Assembly (NCBI GenBank): GCA_964601205.1
Contig: CAZRML010000009.1
Span: 1-15,072 of the forward strand
DNA from: JAQVEM01 sp964601205
GTDB taxonomy: Bacteria; Actinomycetota; Humimicrobiia; Humimicrobiales; Humimicrobiaceae
Direction: 5' to 3'
DNA length: 15,072 nucleotides
How positions within the stretch are numbered: position 1 is the stretch's first letter; every line of letters begins with the position of its first letter. Both the position numbers and the translations under genes were made by a program. The notes beneath the pieces were generated by a model that saw only the letters and a list, made by a program, of their open reading frames with translations, was not told where the DNA came from and did no database searches. Positions 5,611-12,649 of this stretch are shown here, one piece after another.

Positions 5611-7386
5611 ATGGCTAAGAATATAAAAACTTTTATTATAATGTTATCCTGTCTGGCAATTGTTATTTCCTGCCTTGCAGGCTGCTCCCCGGAAGGGAGT
5701 AGTGAAATAAATCAGGATAGCTCACCCAGGGCCAAAGATGCAGACGAGGTTAATGATGAGGTTAACCAGAAAATAAATGAGCTGGTAGATAAGATGCTAT
5801 CGCCTCCGGTGATTTTATCCCATGAATCAGGAGAAATAATTTATGGTAGCGGGGACAGAGAACTTATTTTTATAAAAGGCTATACTGATAAAGGGTGTTC
5901 AGTAGAAGTCTATGCAAACGGAGAGCAGGTACAGGGAAATGTTGCAGTTGACGGTAATGGTAATTTTGAGACTTTAAATGGAGTTGAAATATCTGAAGGA
6001 GAGAACAATATTAAGCTTATATCAGTAAATACTGCCGGGAGAAAGAGCACAGCTACAGCATTTAATTTATTTTTAGTCGTCCCGCAGAAGGTCGAATACT
6101 CAGTATATGATAACGCTACAAGTTTAAAGGAAATAAAGGATAATTACTATACAGAAGAAATTAACCCGATGGTCTATATTTATGGTTCCCATCTGCCTTC
6201 TTCTAAAGTTTTTGTTCAGGTAAATAATAAAATAGCGGGAGAAATTGAGTGTGACAGCAGTGGTATGTTCAGATTGGAAGATGTTATGCTGCAGCAGGGA
6301 AGTAACGAAATAGCTATCTGGGTGAGATCAGGGGATGGTTTTATAAGTGCGCCGGTTTTTAAAAATATAATTGTACACAGGGATCTGTATGATCCAATTC
6401 CCTCAGATCTAACGGGCTACAAACAGGGAAATGCCAATTATCTCAGCTGGAGTACAAGTACTGATAGTGATTTCTATTCATATAAACTGGTTAAAGTAGA
6501 GGACCCCTGCATCAATCCAGAGTACCCCGAAAATAATGTCATTGCTACCTTTTCCAATATAAACGCTAAATCTTATACTGATAATGATATAGTAAGCGGG
6601 AAAGCATATTTTTATACTTTATGGACTCTGGATAAGGCAGGGCGCGCAGTATCCAGTAATGTCGTGGCGATCCCCAAACCTGTTTATTCTCTTACCTTTA
6701 CCAAGGTTCCTTCTTCCATTAGTAATACTATTGCCAGGAGAGAGTGGTTTTATCAGGCCTATGAAATGACCAATATGGGTAATGTAACTGTTGATGTCCA
6801 GCCTATAATGTTATGGCTTAAACTTGAACCCAACCCTGATGAAGAAATGGAAATTTCTCCATTATGGGAGGTACATATATGGAACCCTTCTAATGGTATA
6901 TACTACTATTCAAATGAGGATATTTATTCTACTTATATTTCAGATTGGAGAAATTTTGATGGTTATACTGAGGTCGAGGAGACGGAGACACTTAGTGAAG
7001 ATGGTTTGACTAAAACTATTACTGTGACCGAGACAACTAAAAAAACCGAAGATAGTGATGTCAATCTTAAAAGAAGAATGACAGAAACTATACATACTAC
7101 CAAAACAGAGATCGATTTAACAACAGGCATCAGTACCACTGGCCCAACTACTACTAACGTTAGCACGGCAATAGTAGAGCCTGAAAAAATAGGGTCACCT
7201 ATAACGGGGCTGGAACCAGGTGAAAAAATAATAATAGAAGTTAAAGTACAGAATATTGCGGCTGAGAATGGTGAAAAGATTATTGTCCATTTTCATTTTT
7301 ACCCCATAGATTGTGATGGGCACTTCTATATTGATGAGCATGTTTCTACTCTTGATATCCCAGTGATAGGTGAAAGTAGAAATTAG
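5611..7386 (+). CDS. Large multi-domain lipoprotein with Ig-like and fibronectin III-like domains
   Basis: This 591-residue protein starts with a lipoprotein signal peptide ending in Leu-Ala-Gly-Cys (Cys 25). After a linker it has two similar beta-sandwich segments, about 66-158 and 161-256. Each contains a 'V.VYANG / VQVNNK ... DGNGNFE / DSSGMFR ... GVxISEGENNIKL / VMLQQGSNEIAI' pattern typical of bacterial Ig-like modules. Residues about 263-356 look like a fibronectin type III domain, with a LSWSTSTDSDFYSYKL strand pair and a FYTLWTLDKAGR strand. The C-terminal part (357-591) is another beta-rich domain interrupted by a Thr/Glu-rich stretch (about 452-520). No enzyme motif is seen, so an adhesive or structural surface role is an inference. 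The ATG has only a weak GGAA nearby; a better GGAGGT (5577-5582) is 28 bases away, and the in-frame TAA at 5605-5607 prevents an earlier start. Confidence 0.85.
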   Translation: MAKNIKTFIIMLSCLAIVISCLAGCSPEGSSEINQDSSPRAKDADEVNDEVNQKINELVDKMLSPPVILSHESGEIIYGSGDRELIFIKGYTDKGCSVEVYANGEQVQGNVAVDGNGNFETLNGVEISEGENNIKLISVNTAGRKSTATAFNLFLVVPQKVEYSVYDNATSLKEIKDNYYTEEINPMVYIYGSHLPSSKVFVQVNNKIAGEIECDSSGMFRLEDVMLQQGSNEIAIWVRSGDGFISAPVFKNIIVHRDLYDPIPSDLTGYKQGNANYLSWSTSTDSDFYSYKLVKVEDPCINPEYPENNVIATFSNINAKSYTDNDIVSGKAYFYTLWTLDKAGRAVSSNVVAIPKPVYSLTFTKVPSSISNTIARREWFYQAYEMTNMGNVTVDVQPIMLWLKLEPNPDEEMEISPLWEVHIWNPSNGIYYYSNEDIYSTYISDWRNFDGYTEVEETETLSEDGLTKTITVTETTKKTEDSDVNLKRRMTETIHTTKTEIDLTTGISTTGPTTTNVSTAIVEPEKIGSPITGLEPGEKIIIEVKVQNIAAENGEKIIVHFHFYPIDCDGHFYIDEHVSTLDIPVIGESRN

Positions 7387-7390
7387 AACT

Positions 7391-7419
7391 TTATAAATGT
7401 TGCCTTCCTATTATATAAT
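7391..7419 (+). promoter_or_regulatory. Weak candidate promoter for the grpE cluster
   Basis: TATAAT at 7414-7419 is perfect, but the -35 box TTATAA (7391-7396), 17 bp upstream, matches only three of six positions. It sits 53 bp before grpE in the 85-bp spacer that follows the large lipoprotein gene. No CIRCE element (the HrcA operator) is visible in this spacer. Confidence 0.3.
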
Positions 7420-7471
7420 AAGTTTTATTTTCTTTATTGTATTTTTTATGAAAGTGTGGTGTAGGTAAACT

Positions 7472-8116
7472 ATGAGTAAAAAAGATAAAAAAAATAAAGA
7501 GTATAATAAATCAAAAGTAAATTCAGGAAATGGAGAGGATTTGAAAGAGAAAGCAAAGTTTGTGAAACCTGAAGAAAAAGCAACAGAAAAAAATATAAAA
7601 ACCGAAATTAAAGAGGAGATTGAAGCTGAAGAGCTTGAAGAAGAGATAGAACTTTTGAGAAATGAACTGGAAAGCTATAAGAAGGTTGAAGAAGAATATG
7701 TAGATAGAATTAAGAGACTGCAGGCAGACTATGATAATTACAGGAAAAGAACTCTAAAAGAGCATCTGGAACATATAAAAAGGGCAAACAAAGATTTAAT
7801 TGAAAAACTTCTTCCTATAATTGATAATTTTGAAATTGCGCTTGAAAGCGGGAAAAAATTGGGCAGAGATAAAGATGATTTTTATAAAGGGATAAAAATG
7901 ATTTACGATAATTTGATAGAGCTTCTAAGGAAGGAGAATGTAAAGATTATTAATCCCGTTGGCGAAGAGTTTGATCCAGGGCTCTGCGAGGCTGCAGTAA
8001 CTGAAGATGTGGAAGATTTTAAAGAAGGTCATATAATTGAGGTATTAAGAAAAGGTTACATGGTAGGTGATTTCTTAATCAGGCCCGCGGTTGTTAAAGT
8101 TTGTAAAAAAATGTAA
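7472..8116 (+). CDS. grpE: GrpE, nucleotide exchange factor of the DnaK chaperone
   Basis: GrpE releases ADP from DnaK and so drives the Hsp70 cycle in the cytoplasm. The 214 residues comprise a disordered Lys/Glu-rich N-terminus (1-50), a long dimerising helix with coiled-coil character (about 50-110) holding RLQADYDNYRKR (82-93), helices carrying LLPIIDNFEIAL (113-124), and the C-terminal beta domain with GEEFDPGLCEAAV (164-176) and VLRKGYMVGDFLIRPAVVKV (191-210). The family usually has His in 'FDPxxHEA'; here Cys 172 takes that place. The usual neighbours hrcA, dnaK and dnaJ are absent; lemA follows 16 bp later. The ribosome-binding site is weak (TAGGT, about 7462-7466). Confidence 0.93.
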   Translation: MSKKDKKNKEYNKSKVNSGNGEDLKEKAKFVKPEEKATEKNIKTEIKEEIEAEELEEEIELLRNELESYKKVEEEYVDRIKRLQADYDNYRKRTLKEHLEHIKRANKDLIEKLLPIIDNFEIALESGKKLGRDKDDFYKGIKMIYDNLIELLRKENVKIINPVGEEFDPGLCEAAVTEDVEDFKEGHIIEVLRKGYMVGDFLIRPAVVKVCKKM

Positions 8117-8132
8117 GGGGAGCTAAAAAAAT

Positions 8133-8720
8133 ATGAGCAAGAAGAGTTTTTGGAGTGGCAGGAAAGCATTTATTATATTGCTGGTTGCTGTTGTTGTAAT
8201 ACTTGCAATTTATATAATAAGTACAAGGAATACCATGGTGGCCAAAGAGCTTGAAGTTGATAATGCCTGGGCTCAGGTTCAGAATGTTTACGAAAGAAGA
8301 CTTGATTTAATACCAAATCTGGCAAACAGTGTGAAGGGTTATATGCAGCTGGAAAAGGATATATTTGAATCCATTGCACAGGCAAGGGCAGGCATAAATA
8401 ACGCTGCAACACCTTCAGACATTGAAAGTGTAAACAGGGAAATAAGTTCTTTTATTGGTGATTTAAGAGTTGTTGTGGAAGATACCCCCGAGCTGAAATC
8501 AAGTGAGAATGTACGGGACCTTATGACCCAGCTGGAAGGAACCGAGAACAGGATCGCAACCGAGAGAGGCAGGTTCAATGAGACAGTCAGAGAATACAAT
8601 ACTTACATAAAGATGTTTCCCAGGAATACAATTGCAAGACTGTTTGGATTTGAAGCACGGGAATTCTTTGAGGCCAGAGAAGGTGCAGAAGTAGCTCCCG
8701 AAGTGGACCTGAGTTTGTAG
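8133..8720 (+). CDS. lemA: LemA family membrane protein
   Basis: This 195-residue protein has one N-terminal membrane segment (about 11-30, hydrophobic, following a Lys/Arg-rich start), so the helical body faces the outside. Family hallmarks are VDNAWAQVQNVYERR (42-56) with DLIPNLANSVKGY (58-70), the central ENRIATERGRFNETVREYN (138-156), and FGFEAREFFEA (171-181). LemA domains form a helical bundle, and the biochemical role is not settled. They are very often encoded beside TPM-domain or HtpX-type genes. Here the TPM gene follows after 13 bp, so the pair is canonical. AAGGGGAG (8115-8122), overlapping the grpE stop codon, serves as ribosome-binding site for the ATG at 8133 and couples the two genes. 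Confidence 0.93.
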   Translation: MSKKSFWSGRKAFIILLVAVVVILAIYIISTRNTMVAKELEVDNAWAQVQNVYERRLDLIPNLANSVKGYMQLEKDIFESIAQARAGINNAATPSDIESVNREISSFIGDLRVVVEDTPELKSSENVRDLMTQLEGTENRIATERGRFNETVREYNTYIKMFPRNTIARLFGFEAREFFEAREGAEVAPEVDLSL

Positions 8721-8733
8721 CGGGCAATATGCA

Positions 8734-9717
8734 ATGGTACATAGTATATTTAAAGTAAAAAAAAGATTAATTACCTTTCTTTTATTAGTTCTGTCATCTC
8801 TATTTATGTTCCAGGGATGCAGTTCTTCCGGAAATGAAGCCGATGTTTTAAATTTTCCTTCTTTCACCGGTTATATAAATGATTATGTAAATAAACTTGA
8901 TAGCAGCTCAAAGGTTGATCTGGAGGAGCTGGCTTCAAAGATTGAAGAAGATACGGGCAGCGAAATAGCGGTAGCAATAGTAGATAATTTACAGGGTCTT
9001 ACCGAAGAAGAATATGCGGTTGAATTATTTGAAAGATGGGAAATAGGCAAAGAGAAAGGCGATAATGGCATTCTTATACTCATAGGTGTTGAAGGAGAAG
9101 TCGGGAAGAGGCCTTTAAGGATAGAGGTGGGGTATGGTCTTGAAGGCGTTATTACAGACCTTGAGGCAGGAAATATCGCAGATGAAATTATTATACCGGA
9201 ACTTCAAAAAGGTGATTTTTACAACGGTCTTTATAATGCAATAATTGCTATTGCTGACCAGATATATGAAGAAGAAGAGCTGCCCCCTTTAAGTTCCGGG
9301 AAAGATGCTGATACCGCTACAGCAGCAACAGAGACAGAGACGCCTGAAAGTCCTGTTTCAGGGTTCCCCTGGGGGCTGCTGTGCTGTTTCCCAATTCCCT
9401 TTATAGCAATCATAGTGATAGTGCTTGTCAGTATTTTTAAAAAAAGATGTCCTAAATGCAGAAAATTCACCCTTAAATCGAAAATAACCGTACTTAAAGC
9501 AGCTACTTACACTTTAGAAGGAAAAAAACTTATAGAAAGAAAGTGCTCAAACTGCGGGTATAGCGATAGCAGGGAAGCAATAATACCCAGAAAAAGTAGG
9601 ACTTCATCACACTGGACAGGAGGTGGCCGGACAGGTGGAGGGAGTTCGTCCGGTGGCGGGTTCGGTGGTTTTGGCGGAGGGTCATCCGGCGGCGGAGGCG
9701 CCAGCGGAAAATGGTAA
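8734..9717 (+). CDS. TPM-domain (YgcG-like) lipoprotein with zinc ribbon and glycine-rich tail
   Basis: The 327 residues show a lipoprotein signal peptide with Phe-Gln-Gly-Cys (Cys 29), then a TPM domain at about 43-180. That domain holds FTGYINDYVNKL, the TGSEIAVAIVDNL strand, KGDNGILILI and the RIEVGYGLEGVITDLEAGNI signature (129-148). A Thr/Glu/Pro linker (185-208) leads to a membrane helix (about 211-235). After it comes a four-cysteine zinc ribbon (C239, C242, C271, C274) and a Gly/Ser-rich tail ending GASGKW. The lipid anchor plus a second membrane segment would place the TPM domain outside and the zinc ribbon and tail in the cytoplasm. TPM proteins are linked to membrane and photosystem maintenance; the biochemical role here is unknown. 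The ribosome-binding site is weak, suggesting translational coupling to lemA. Confidence 0.88.
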   Translation: MVHSIFKVKKRLITFLLLVLSSLFMFQGCSSSGNEADVLNFPSFTGYINDYVNKLDSSSKVDLEELASKIEEDTGSEIAVAIVDNLQGLTEEEYAVELFERWEIGKEKGDNGILILIGVEGEVGKRPLRIEVGYGLEGVITDLEAGNIADEIIIPELQKGDFYNGLYNAIIAIADQIYEEEELPPLSSGKDADTATAATETETPESPVSGFPWGLLCCFPIPFIAIIVIVLVSIFKKRCPKCRKFTLKSKITVLKAATYTLEGKKLIERKCSNCGYSDSREAIIPRKSRTSSHWTGGGRTGGGSSSGGGFGGFGGGSSGGGGASGKW

Positions 9718-9728
9718 TTAAAAGTTTT

Positions 9729-9781
9729 GGGTCCCGGGACCCGGGGCCTGTTAACTGAGTGATAGAGAAGGGACTTTTTTT
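9729..9781 (+). terminator. GC-rich palindrome and possible terminator after the grpE-lemA-TPM cluster
   Basis: GGGTCCCGGGACCC at 9729-9742 is a perfect 14-bp palindrome, striking in such AT-rich DNA. The left arm GGGTCCC (9729-9735) can also pair with GGGACTT (9770-9776, two G-U pairs), directly followed by a run of seven T (9775-9781), which would make an intrinsic terminator with a large structured loop. Pairing within the 14-mer alone gives a short stem with a CCGG loop and no T run. The GGGA also overlaps what may have been the ribosome-binding site of the broken gene that starts at 9783. Confidence 0.35.
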
Positions 9782-9782
9782 A

Positions 9783-9898
9783 ATGAAAATTGCGATATCG
9801 TGTAAAGGAGGAGCAGGCAAGAAAGGCCTGGCTGCTGAATTGTAAGATATTATGCCTGTAATAATTATATAGTAATTGCAGAAAAATTAAGTAAATAA
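9783..9898 (+). pseudogene. Decayed N-terminus of a CooC/MinD/NifH-type P-loop ATPase gene
   Basis: Reading from ATG 9783 gives MKIAISCKGGAGKKGLAAEL and then a TAA stop (9843-9845). This is very close to the start of CooC/ArsA/MinD-like ATPases, whose deviant Walker A is MKIAxSGKGGVGKTT. Moving to the frame that begins at 9842, the DNA continues VRYYACNNYIVIAEKLSK before TAA 9896-9898. That fits the expected next part of such proteins (a helix ending RYYA, then the GYxVIA strand) at the correct spacing. A single-base deletion after the Leu codon explains the shift. The Walker residues are also damaged: the Gly after Ser is Cys, and the two Thr are Lys-Gly. The remaining 200 or more codons are missing. 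AGAAGGGA (9766-9773) looks like a former ribosome-binding site. It sits in the 308-bp gap 9718-10026. Confidence 0.75.
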
Positions 9899-9960
9899 AG
9901 TGGTACAGAATAAGAACCCGGGGTAAATTTTTTTATATAGCAAATTTTTTTAAAAAAGTC

Positions 9961-9988
9961 TTGTGAGTATTTTTTTTTAGGTTAAAAT
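9961..9988 (+). promoter_or_regulatory. Candidate promoter for nfnAB
   Basis: TTGTGA at 9961-9966 (four of six) and TAAAAT at 9983-9988 (five of six) are separated by 16 bp. Transcription would start near 9995, about 32 nt before the TTG start codon at 10027. The preceding DNA (9899-9960) is AT-rich with runs of T and holds no recognisable gene. Confidence 0.4.
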
Positions 9989-10026
9989 GGAAACATTTGT
10001 AAATTTTATCCGTTTAGAGGGTACTT

Positions 10027-10896
10027 TTGTATAAAATTGTAAAAAAAGAAAAATTGTCAGAAACAATAGATGGCTTTTATGTTGAGGCTCCGCTAATAGC
10101 GAAAAAAGCAAAAGCCGGTCAGTTTGTAATTGTGAGAATTAATGAAGAAGGGGAAAGAATACCCCTGACTATTGCAGATTATGACCGGGCCACAGGAATA
10201 ATCACTTTATTTTCAACAAGAATTGGTAAGACCACTACATTATTATCAGATTTAAAACAGGGAGACAGTATACTGGATGTAGTGGGGCCACTGGGCAATC
10301 CTTCTGAAATTGAAAAATTTGGGAAAGTTATTTTAGTTGCCGGTGGTGTAGGGGCAGCATCAATTCTTCCCATAGCCAGGGAGATGAAAAAAGCGGGTAA
10401 TTATGTAATCTCAATTGTTGGAGCAAGAAGCAGAGATTTTGTTATTTTAGAAAAAGAGATAAGAGATACATCAGATGAGATGTATCTATGCAGCGATGAT
10501 GGTTCTGTGGGATATCACGGATTCGTTTCGGGATTTTTAAAAGATTACCTGGAAGAGAAATTGTCTGCTGGAAACAATAAGGAAACAGGTATCGCAAGGG
10601 TAGTTGCTATCGGACCGACTCTAATGATGAGGGCTACGGTGGAAGTAACCAGACCCTTTAATATAAAGACCATAGTCTCCCTTAACTCCATAATGGTTGA
10701 TGGTACAGGAATGTGCGGTGGGTGCAGGGTTGAGGTAGGAGGTAAAACAAAATTTGCATGCGTACACGGACCCGAGTTTGATGGCCACCAGGTGAATTTT
10801 GATCTTCTTCTGTCGAGACAGAAGACTTATCTTGGTCAGGAAAAAGAGTCTATGAATATTTATAAACATAAGTGCATGGCGGAAAAAAAGAAGTAG
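10027..10896 (+). CDS. nfnA: NADH-dependent ferredoxin:NADP+ oxidoreductase, small subunit (NfnA / SudB-like)
   Basis: This is the FAD- and [2Fe-2S]-containing subunit of the electron-bifurcating Nfn transhydrogenase; paralogues are annotated as sulfide dehydrogenase subunit or dihydroorotate dehydrogenase electron-transfer subunit. The 289 residues contain the FAD-binding RIPLTIAD (44-51), the pyridine-nucleotide loop VAGGVGAA (104-111), the AIGPTLMM segment (194-201) and the cluster region MVDGTGMCGGCRVEVGG (223-239) with Cys 230, 233 and 245. In characterised Nfn an Asp completes the cluster, and Asp 225 is in the matching place. The FACVHGPEFDGHQVNFD stretch (243-259) is also typical. The start is TTG, supported by AGAGGG (10016-10021) and by an in-frame TAG at 10015-10017; the next Met is residue 120. 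The large-subunit gene follows after 75 bp. Confidence 0.9.
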   Translation: MYKIVKKEKLSETIDGFYVEAPLIAKKAKAGQFVIVRINEEGERIPLTIADYDRATGIITLFSTRIGKTTTLLSDLKQGDSILDVVGPLGNPSEIEKFGKVILVAGGVGAASILPIAREMKKAGNYVISIVGARSRDFVILEKEIRDTSDEMYLCSDDGSVGYHGFVSGFLKDYLEEKLSAGNNKETGIARVVAIGPTLMMRATVEVTRPFNIKTIVSLNSIMVDGTGMCGGCRVEVGGKTKFACVHGPEFDGHQVNFDLLLSRQKTYLGQEKESMNIYKHKCMAEKKK

Positions 10897-10900
10897 CACG

Positions 10901-10920
10901 GGCACAGATTATTCTGTGTC
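10901..10920 (+). repeat. Short hairpin in the nfnA-nfnB spacer
   Basis: CACAGA (10903-10908) and TCTGTG (10913-10918) form a perfect stem with a TTAT loop, extended by one G-U and one G-C pair to 8 bp. No T run follows, so it is not a typical terminator. It may stabilise the nfnA end of a processed transcript or tune nfnB expression. Confidence 0.45.
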
Positions 10921-10971
10921 AGGCATTGCAGGGCTTTATTGATGCTATAGTTATAGGGGACAGTTCATAAT

Positions 10972-12414
10972 ATGGCTGGAGAAATTAATAGAAAAAAACC
11001 GAAAAGAAAAAAAATTGACAGGGTTGATATGCCCGAGCAGGACCCTGTAAAAAGGAGCGGCAATTTTGATGAAGTTGCACTGGGATATTCAGAGGAAGAC
11101 GCTCTGCTTGAAGCATCAAGATGTATACAGTGTAAAAATCCTACATGTATTAAGGGCTGCCCCGTAGGAATTGATATAAAAAGTTTTATCGGGCTAATCC
11201 AGGAGAAGAAATTTGATGAAGCGCTTGATAAGATAAGAGAAAAAAACGGGCTCCCCGCAATATGCGGCAGGGTCTGTCCACAGGAAGACCAGTGTGAGAA
11301 AAGTTGTGTACTGGGCATCAGGGGCAAGCCGGTTGCCATTGGCAGGCTGGAACGATTTGTAGCGGACAGGGAAATGAAACGTATAGCAGATGGGACTGAA
11401 GAATCCACCTGGTCTAAAGCTACCAGAGAGTGCACAAAAGAAAAAATTGGTGTAATTGGGTCCGGCCCCGCAGGGCTTACCTGCGCGGCTGAATTAGCGA
11501 AGCTGGGCTATCAGGTCACAATATTTGAAGCATTACATAAACCGGGAGGGGTCCTGATTTATGGCATCCCGGAATTCAGGCTTCCAAAGGAAATAGTTAA
11601 AAAGGAAATTGAATACGTAAAAAGCCTCGGGGTTAAGATTGAGGTGAACATGGTAATAGGAAGGGTACTGACTCTGGATGATTTATTTGAAGAAGGATTT
11701 AAAGCGGTCTTTATAGCCACTGGAGCGGGTCTTCCATATTTTATGGGAATTCCGGGAGAAAATTTGAACGGAGTCTATTCGTCAAATGAATACCTTACAA
11801 GGTCAAATTTGATGAAGGCATACATGTTCCCCGAGTATGACACTCCTATTTTTAAAGGTTTAAATGTAGCTGTGGTTGGAGGTGGAAATGTAGCCATGGA
11901 TTCGGCAAGAACGGCCAGACGGCTGGGGGCAAAACATGTATATTTGATATACAGGAGAAGCGAAGCAGAAATGCCTGCAAGAAATGAAGAGATAGAACAT
12001 GCAAAAGATGAGGGAATTGATTTTAAATTGCTGGCAAACCCGGTTGAAATCACGGGAAAGGATGGCTGGGTGGATAAAATAAGGTGCATTAAAATGGAGC
12101 TGGGGGAACCCGACCAGTCTGGCAGGAGAAGACCTTTACCGATTGAAGGCTCGGAATTTGATATAGATGTAGATGCAGTGATAATGGCTATAGGACAGGG
12201 GCCAAATCCATTACTTACCTCTAAAGTCCCGGGATTGGAGCTTAACGAAAGGGGTAACATAAAAGCCGATCCGGCTACCGGAAAGACAAATGTAAAGGGC
12301 GTTTTTGCTGGTGGAGATATAGTTACCGGTGCTGCAACAGTTATCCTGGCCATGGGTGCAGGAAAGGATACGGCTAAAGCCATAGACGAATATATCAGAA
12401 CCGGAAAGTGGTAA
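10972..12414 (+). CDS. nfnB: NADH-dependent ferredoxin:NADP+ oxidoreductase, large subunit (NfnB / GltA-like)
   Basis: This homologue of the glutamate synthase small subunit is 480 residues long. The N-terminal domain carries two sets of four cysteines for [4Fe-4S] clusters (C51, C54, C59, C63 and C98, C102, C108, C112). FAD binding is shown by VIGSGPAGLTCAAELAKLGY (161-180) and the KPGGVLIYGIPEFRLPK block (190-206). NADP binding is shown by VVGGGNVAMDSAR (301-313) and YRRS (327-330). The C-terminal FAGGDIVTGAATVILAMGAG (445-464) closes the FAD site. With NfnA it couples reduced ferredoxin and NADH to reduction of two NADP+. No glutamate synthase large subunit is nearby, and the adjacent nfnA gene favours Nfn over GltD. 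AGGGGA (10955-10960) lies 11 bases before the ATG. Confidence 0.92.
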   Translation: MAGEINRKKPKRKKIDRVDMPEQDPVKRSGNFDEVALGYSEEDALLEASRCIQCKNPTCIKGCPVGIDIKSFIGLIQEKKFDEALDKIREKNGLPAICGRVCPQEDQCEKSCVLGIRGKPVAIGRLERFVADREMKRIADGTEESTWSKATRECTKEKIGVIGSGPAGLTCAAELAKLGYQVTIFEALHKPGGVLIYGIPEFRLPKEIVKKEIEYVKSLGVKIEVNMVIGRVLTLDDLFEEGFKAVFIATGAGLPYFMGIPGENLNGVYSSNEYLTRSNLMKAYMFPEYDTPIFKGLNVAVVGGGNVAMDSARTARRLGAKHVYLIYRRSEAEMPARNEEIEHAKDEGIDFKLLANPVEITGKDGWVDKIRCIKMELGEPDQSGRRRPLPIEGSEFDIDVDAVIMAIGQGPNPLLTSKVPGLELNERGNIKADPATGKTNVKGVFAGGDIVTGAATVILAMGAGKDTAKAIDEYIRTGKW

Positions 12415-12423
12415 TAAATATCA

Positions 12424-12451
12424 GGGATAAAATCCTTATCTAAAATTTTTT
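12424..12451 (+). terminator. Weak candidate terminator after nfnB
   Basis: GATAA (12426-12430) and TTATC (12436-12440) can form a 5-bp stem with a five-base loop, followed five bases later by a T run (12446-12451). An alternative GGAT/ATCC pairing overlaps it. The stem is short and AT-rich, so this is only a suggestion; no better terminator is visible between nfnB and the next gene. Confidence 0.25.
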
Positions 12452-12564
12452 CTTCTGAATACCTCATTAAACATGACAATTCTTCGAATATGTATTATGA
12501 ATTAAAGTTTTCCTGATGTCTGGAAGTGATTTTATTGATTATTCAGGATATATTTATTGTCAGG

Positions 12565-12593
12565 TTAATAACTATTCTAAAATCGGTTATAAT
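12565..12593 (+). promoter_or_regulatory. Candidate sigma-70 promoter for the DUF4349-ytxH pair
   Basis: TTAATA (12565-12570, four of six) is 17 bp from a perfect TATAAT (12588-12593). Transcription would start near 12600, about 50 nt before the ATG at 12650. An AGGAGG at 12602-12607 with no start codon at a usable distance lies in this leader, in addition to the GGGGAGGT (12638-12645) that serves the gene. Confidence 0.45.
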
Positions 12594-12649
12594 TCTAATA
12601 TCAGGAGGAACTTAATATCAAAGTTTATTTTAGTATCGGGGAGGTATAA

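Noticed and set aside
7387..7471. CIRCE operator for HrcA before grpE
   Set aside because: No TTAGCACTC-N9-GAGTGCTAA-like repeat is present in the spacer.
10972..12414. Glutamate synthase small subunit (gltD) as the name of this gene
   Set aside because: The protein family is shared, but the partner gene immediately upstream is NfnA-type and no glutamate synthase large subunit gene is present, so NfnB is the better call.
11775..12479. Minus-strand open frame of 234 codons opposite nfnB
   Set aside because: Antisense shadow of the conserved NADP-binding half of nfnB; its sequence has no recognisable domain.
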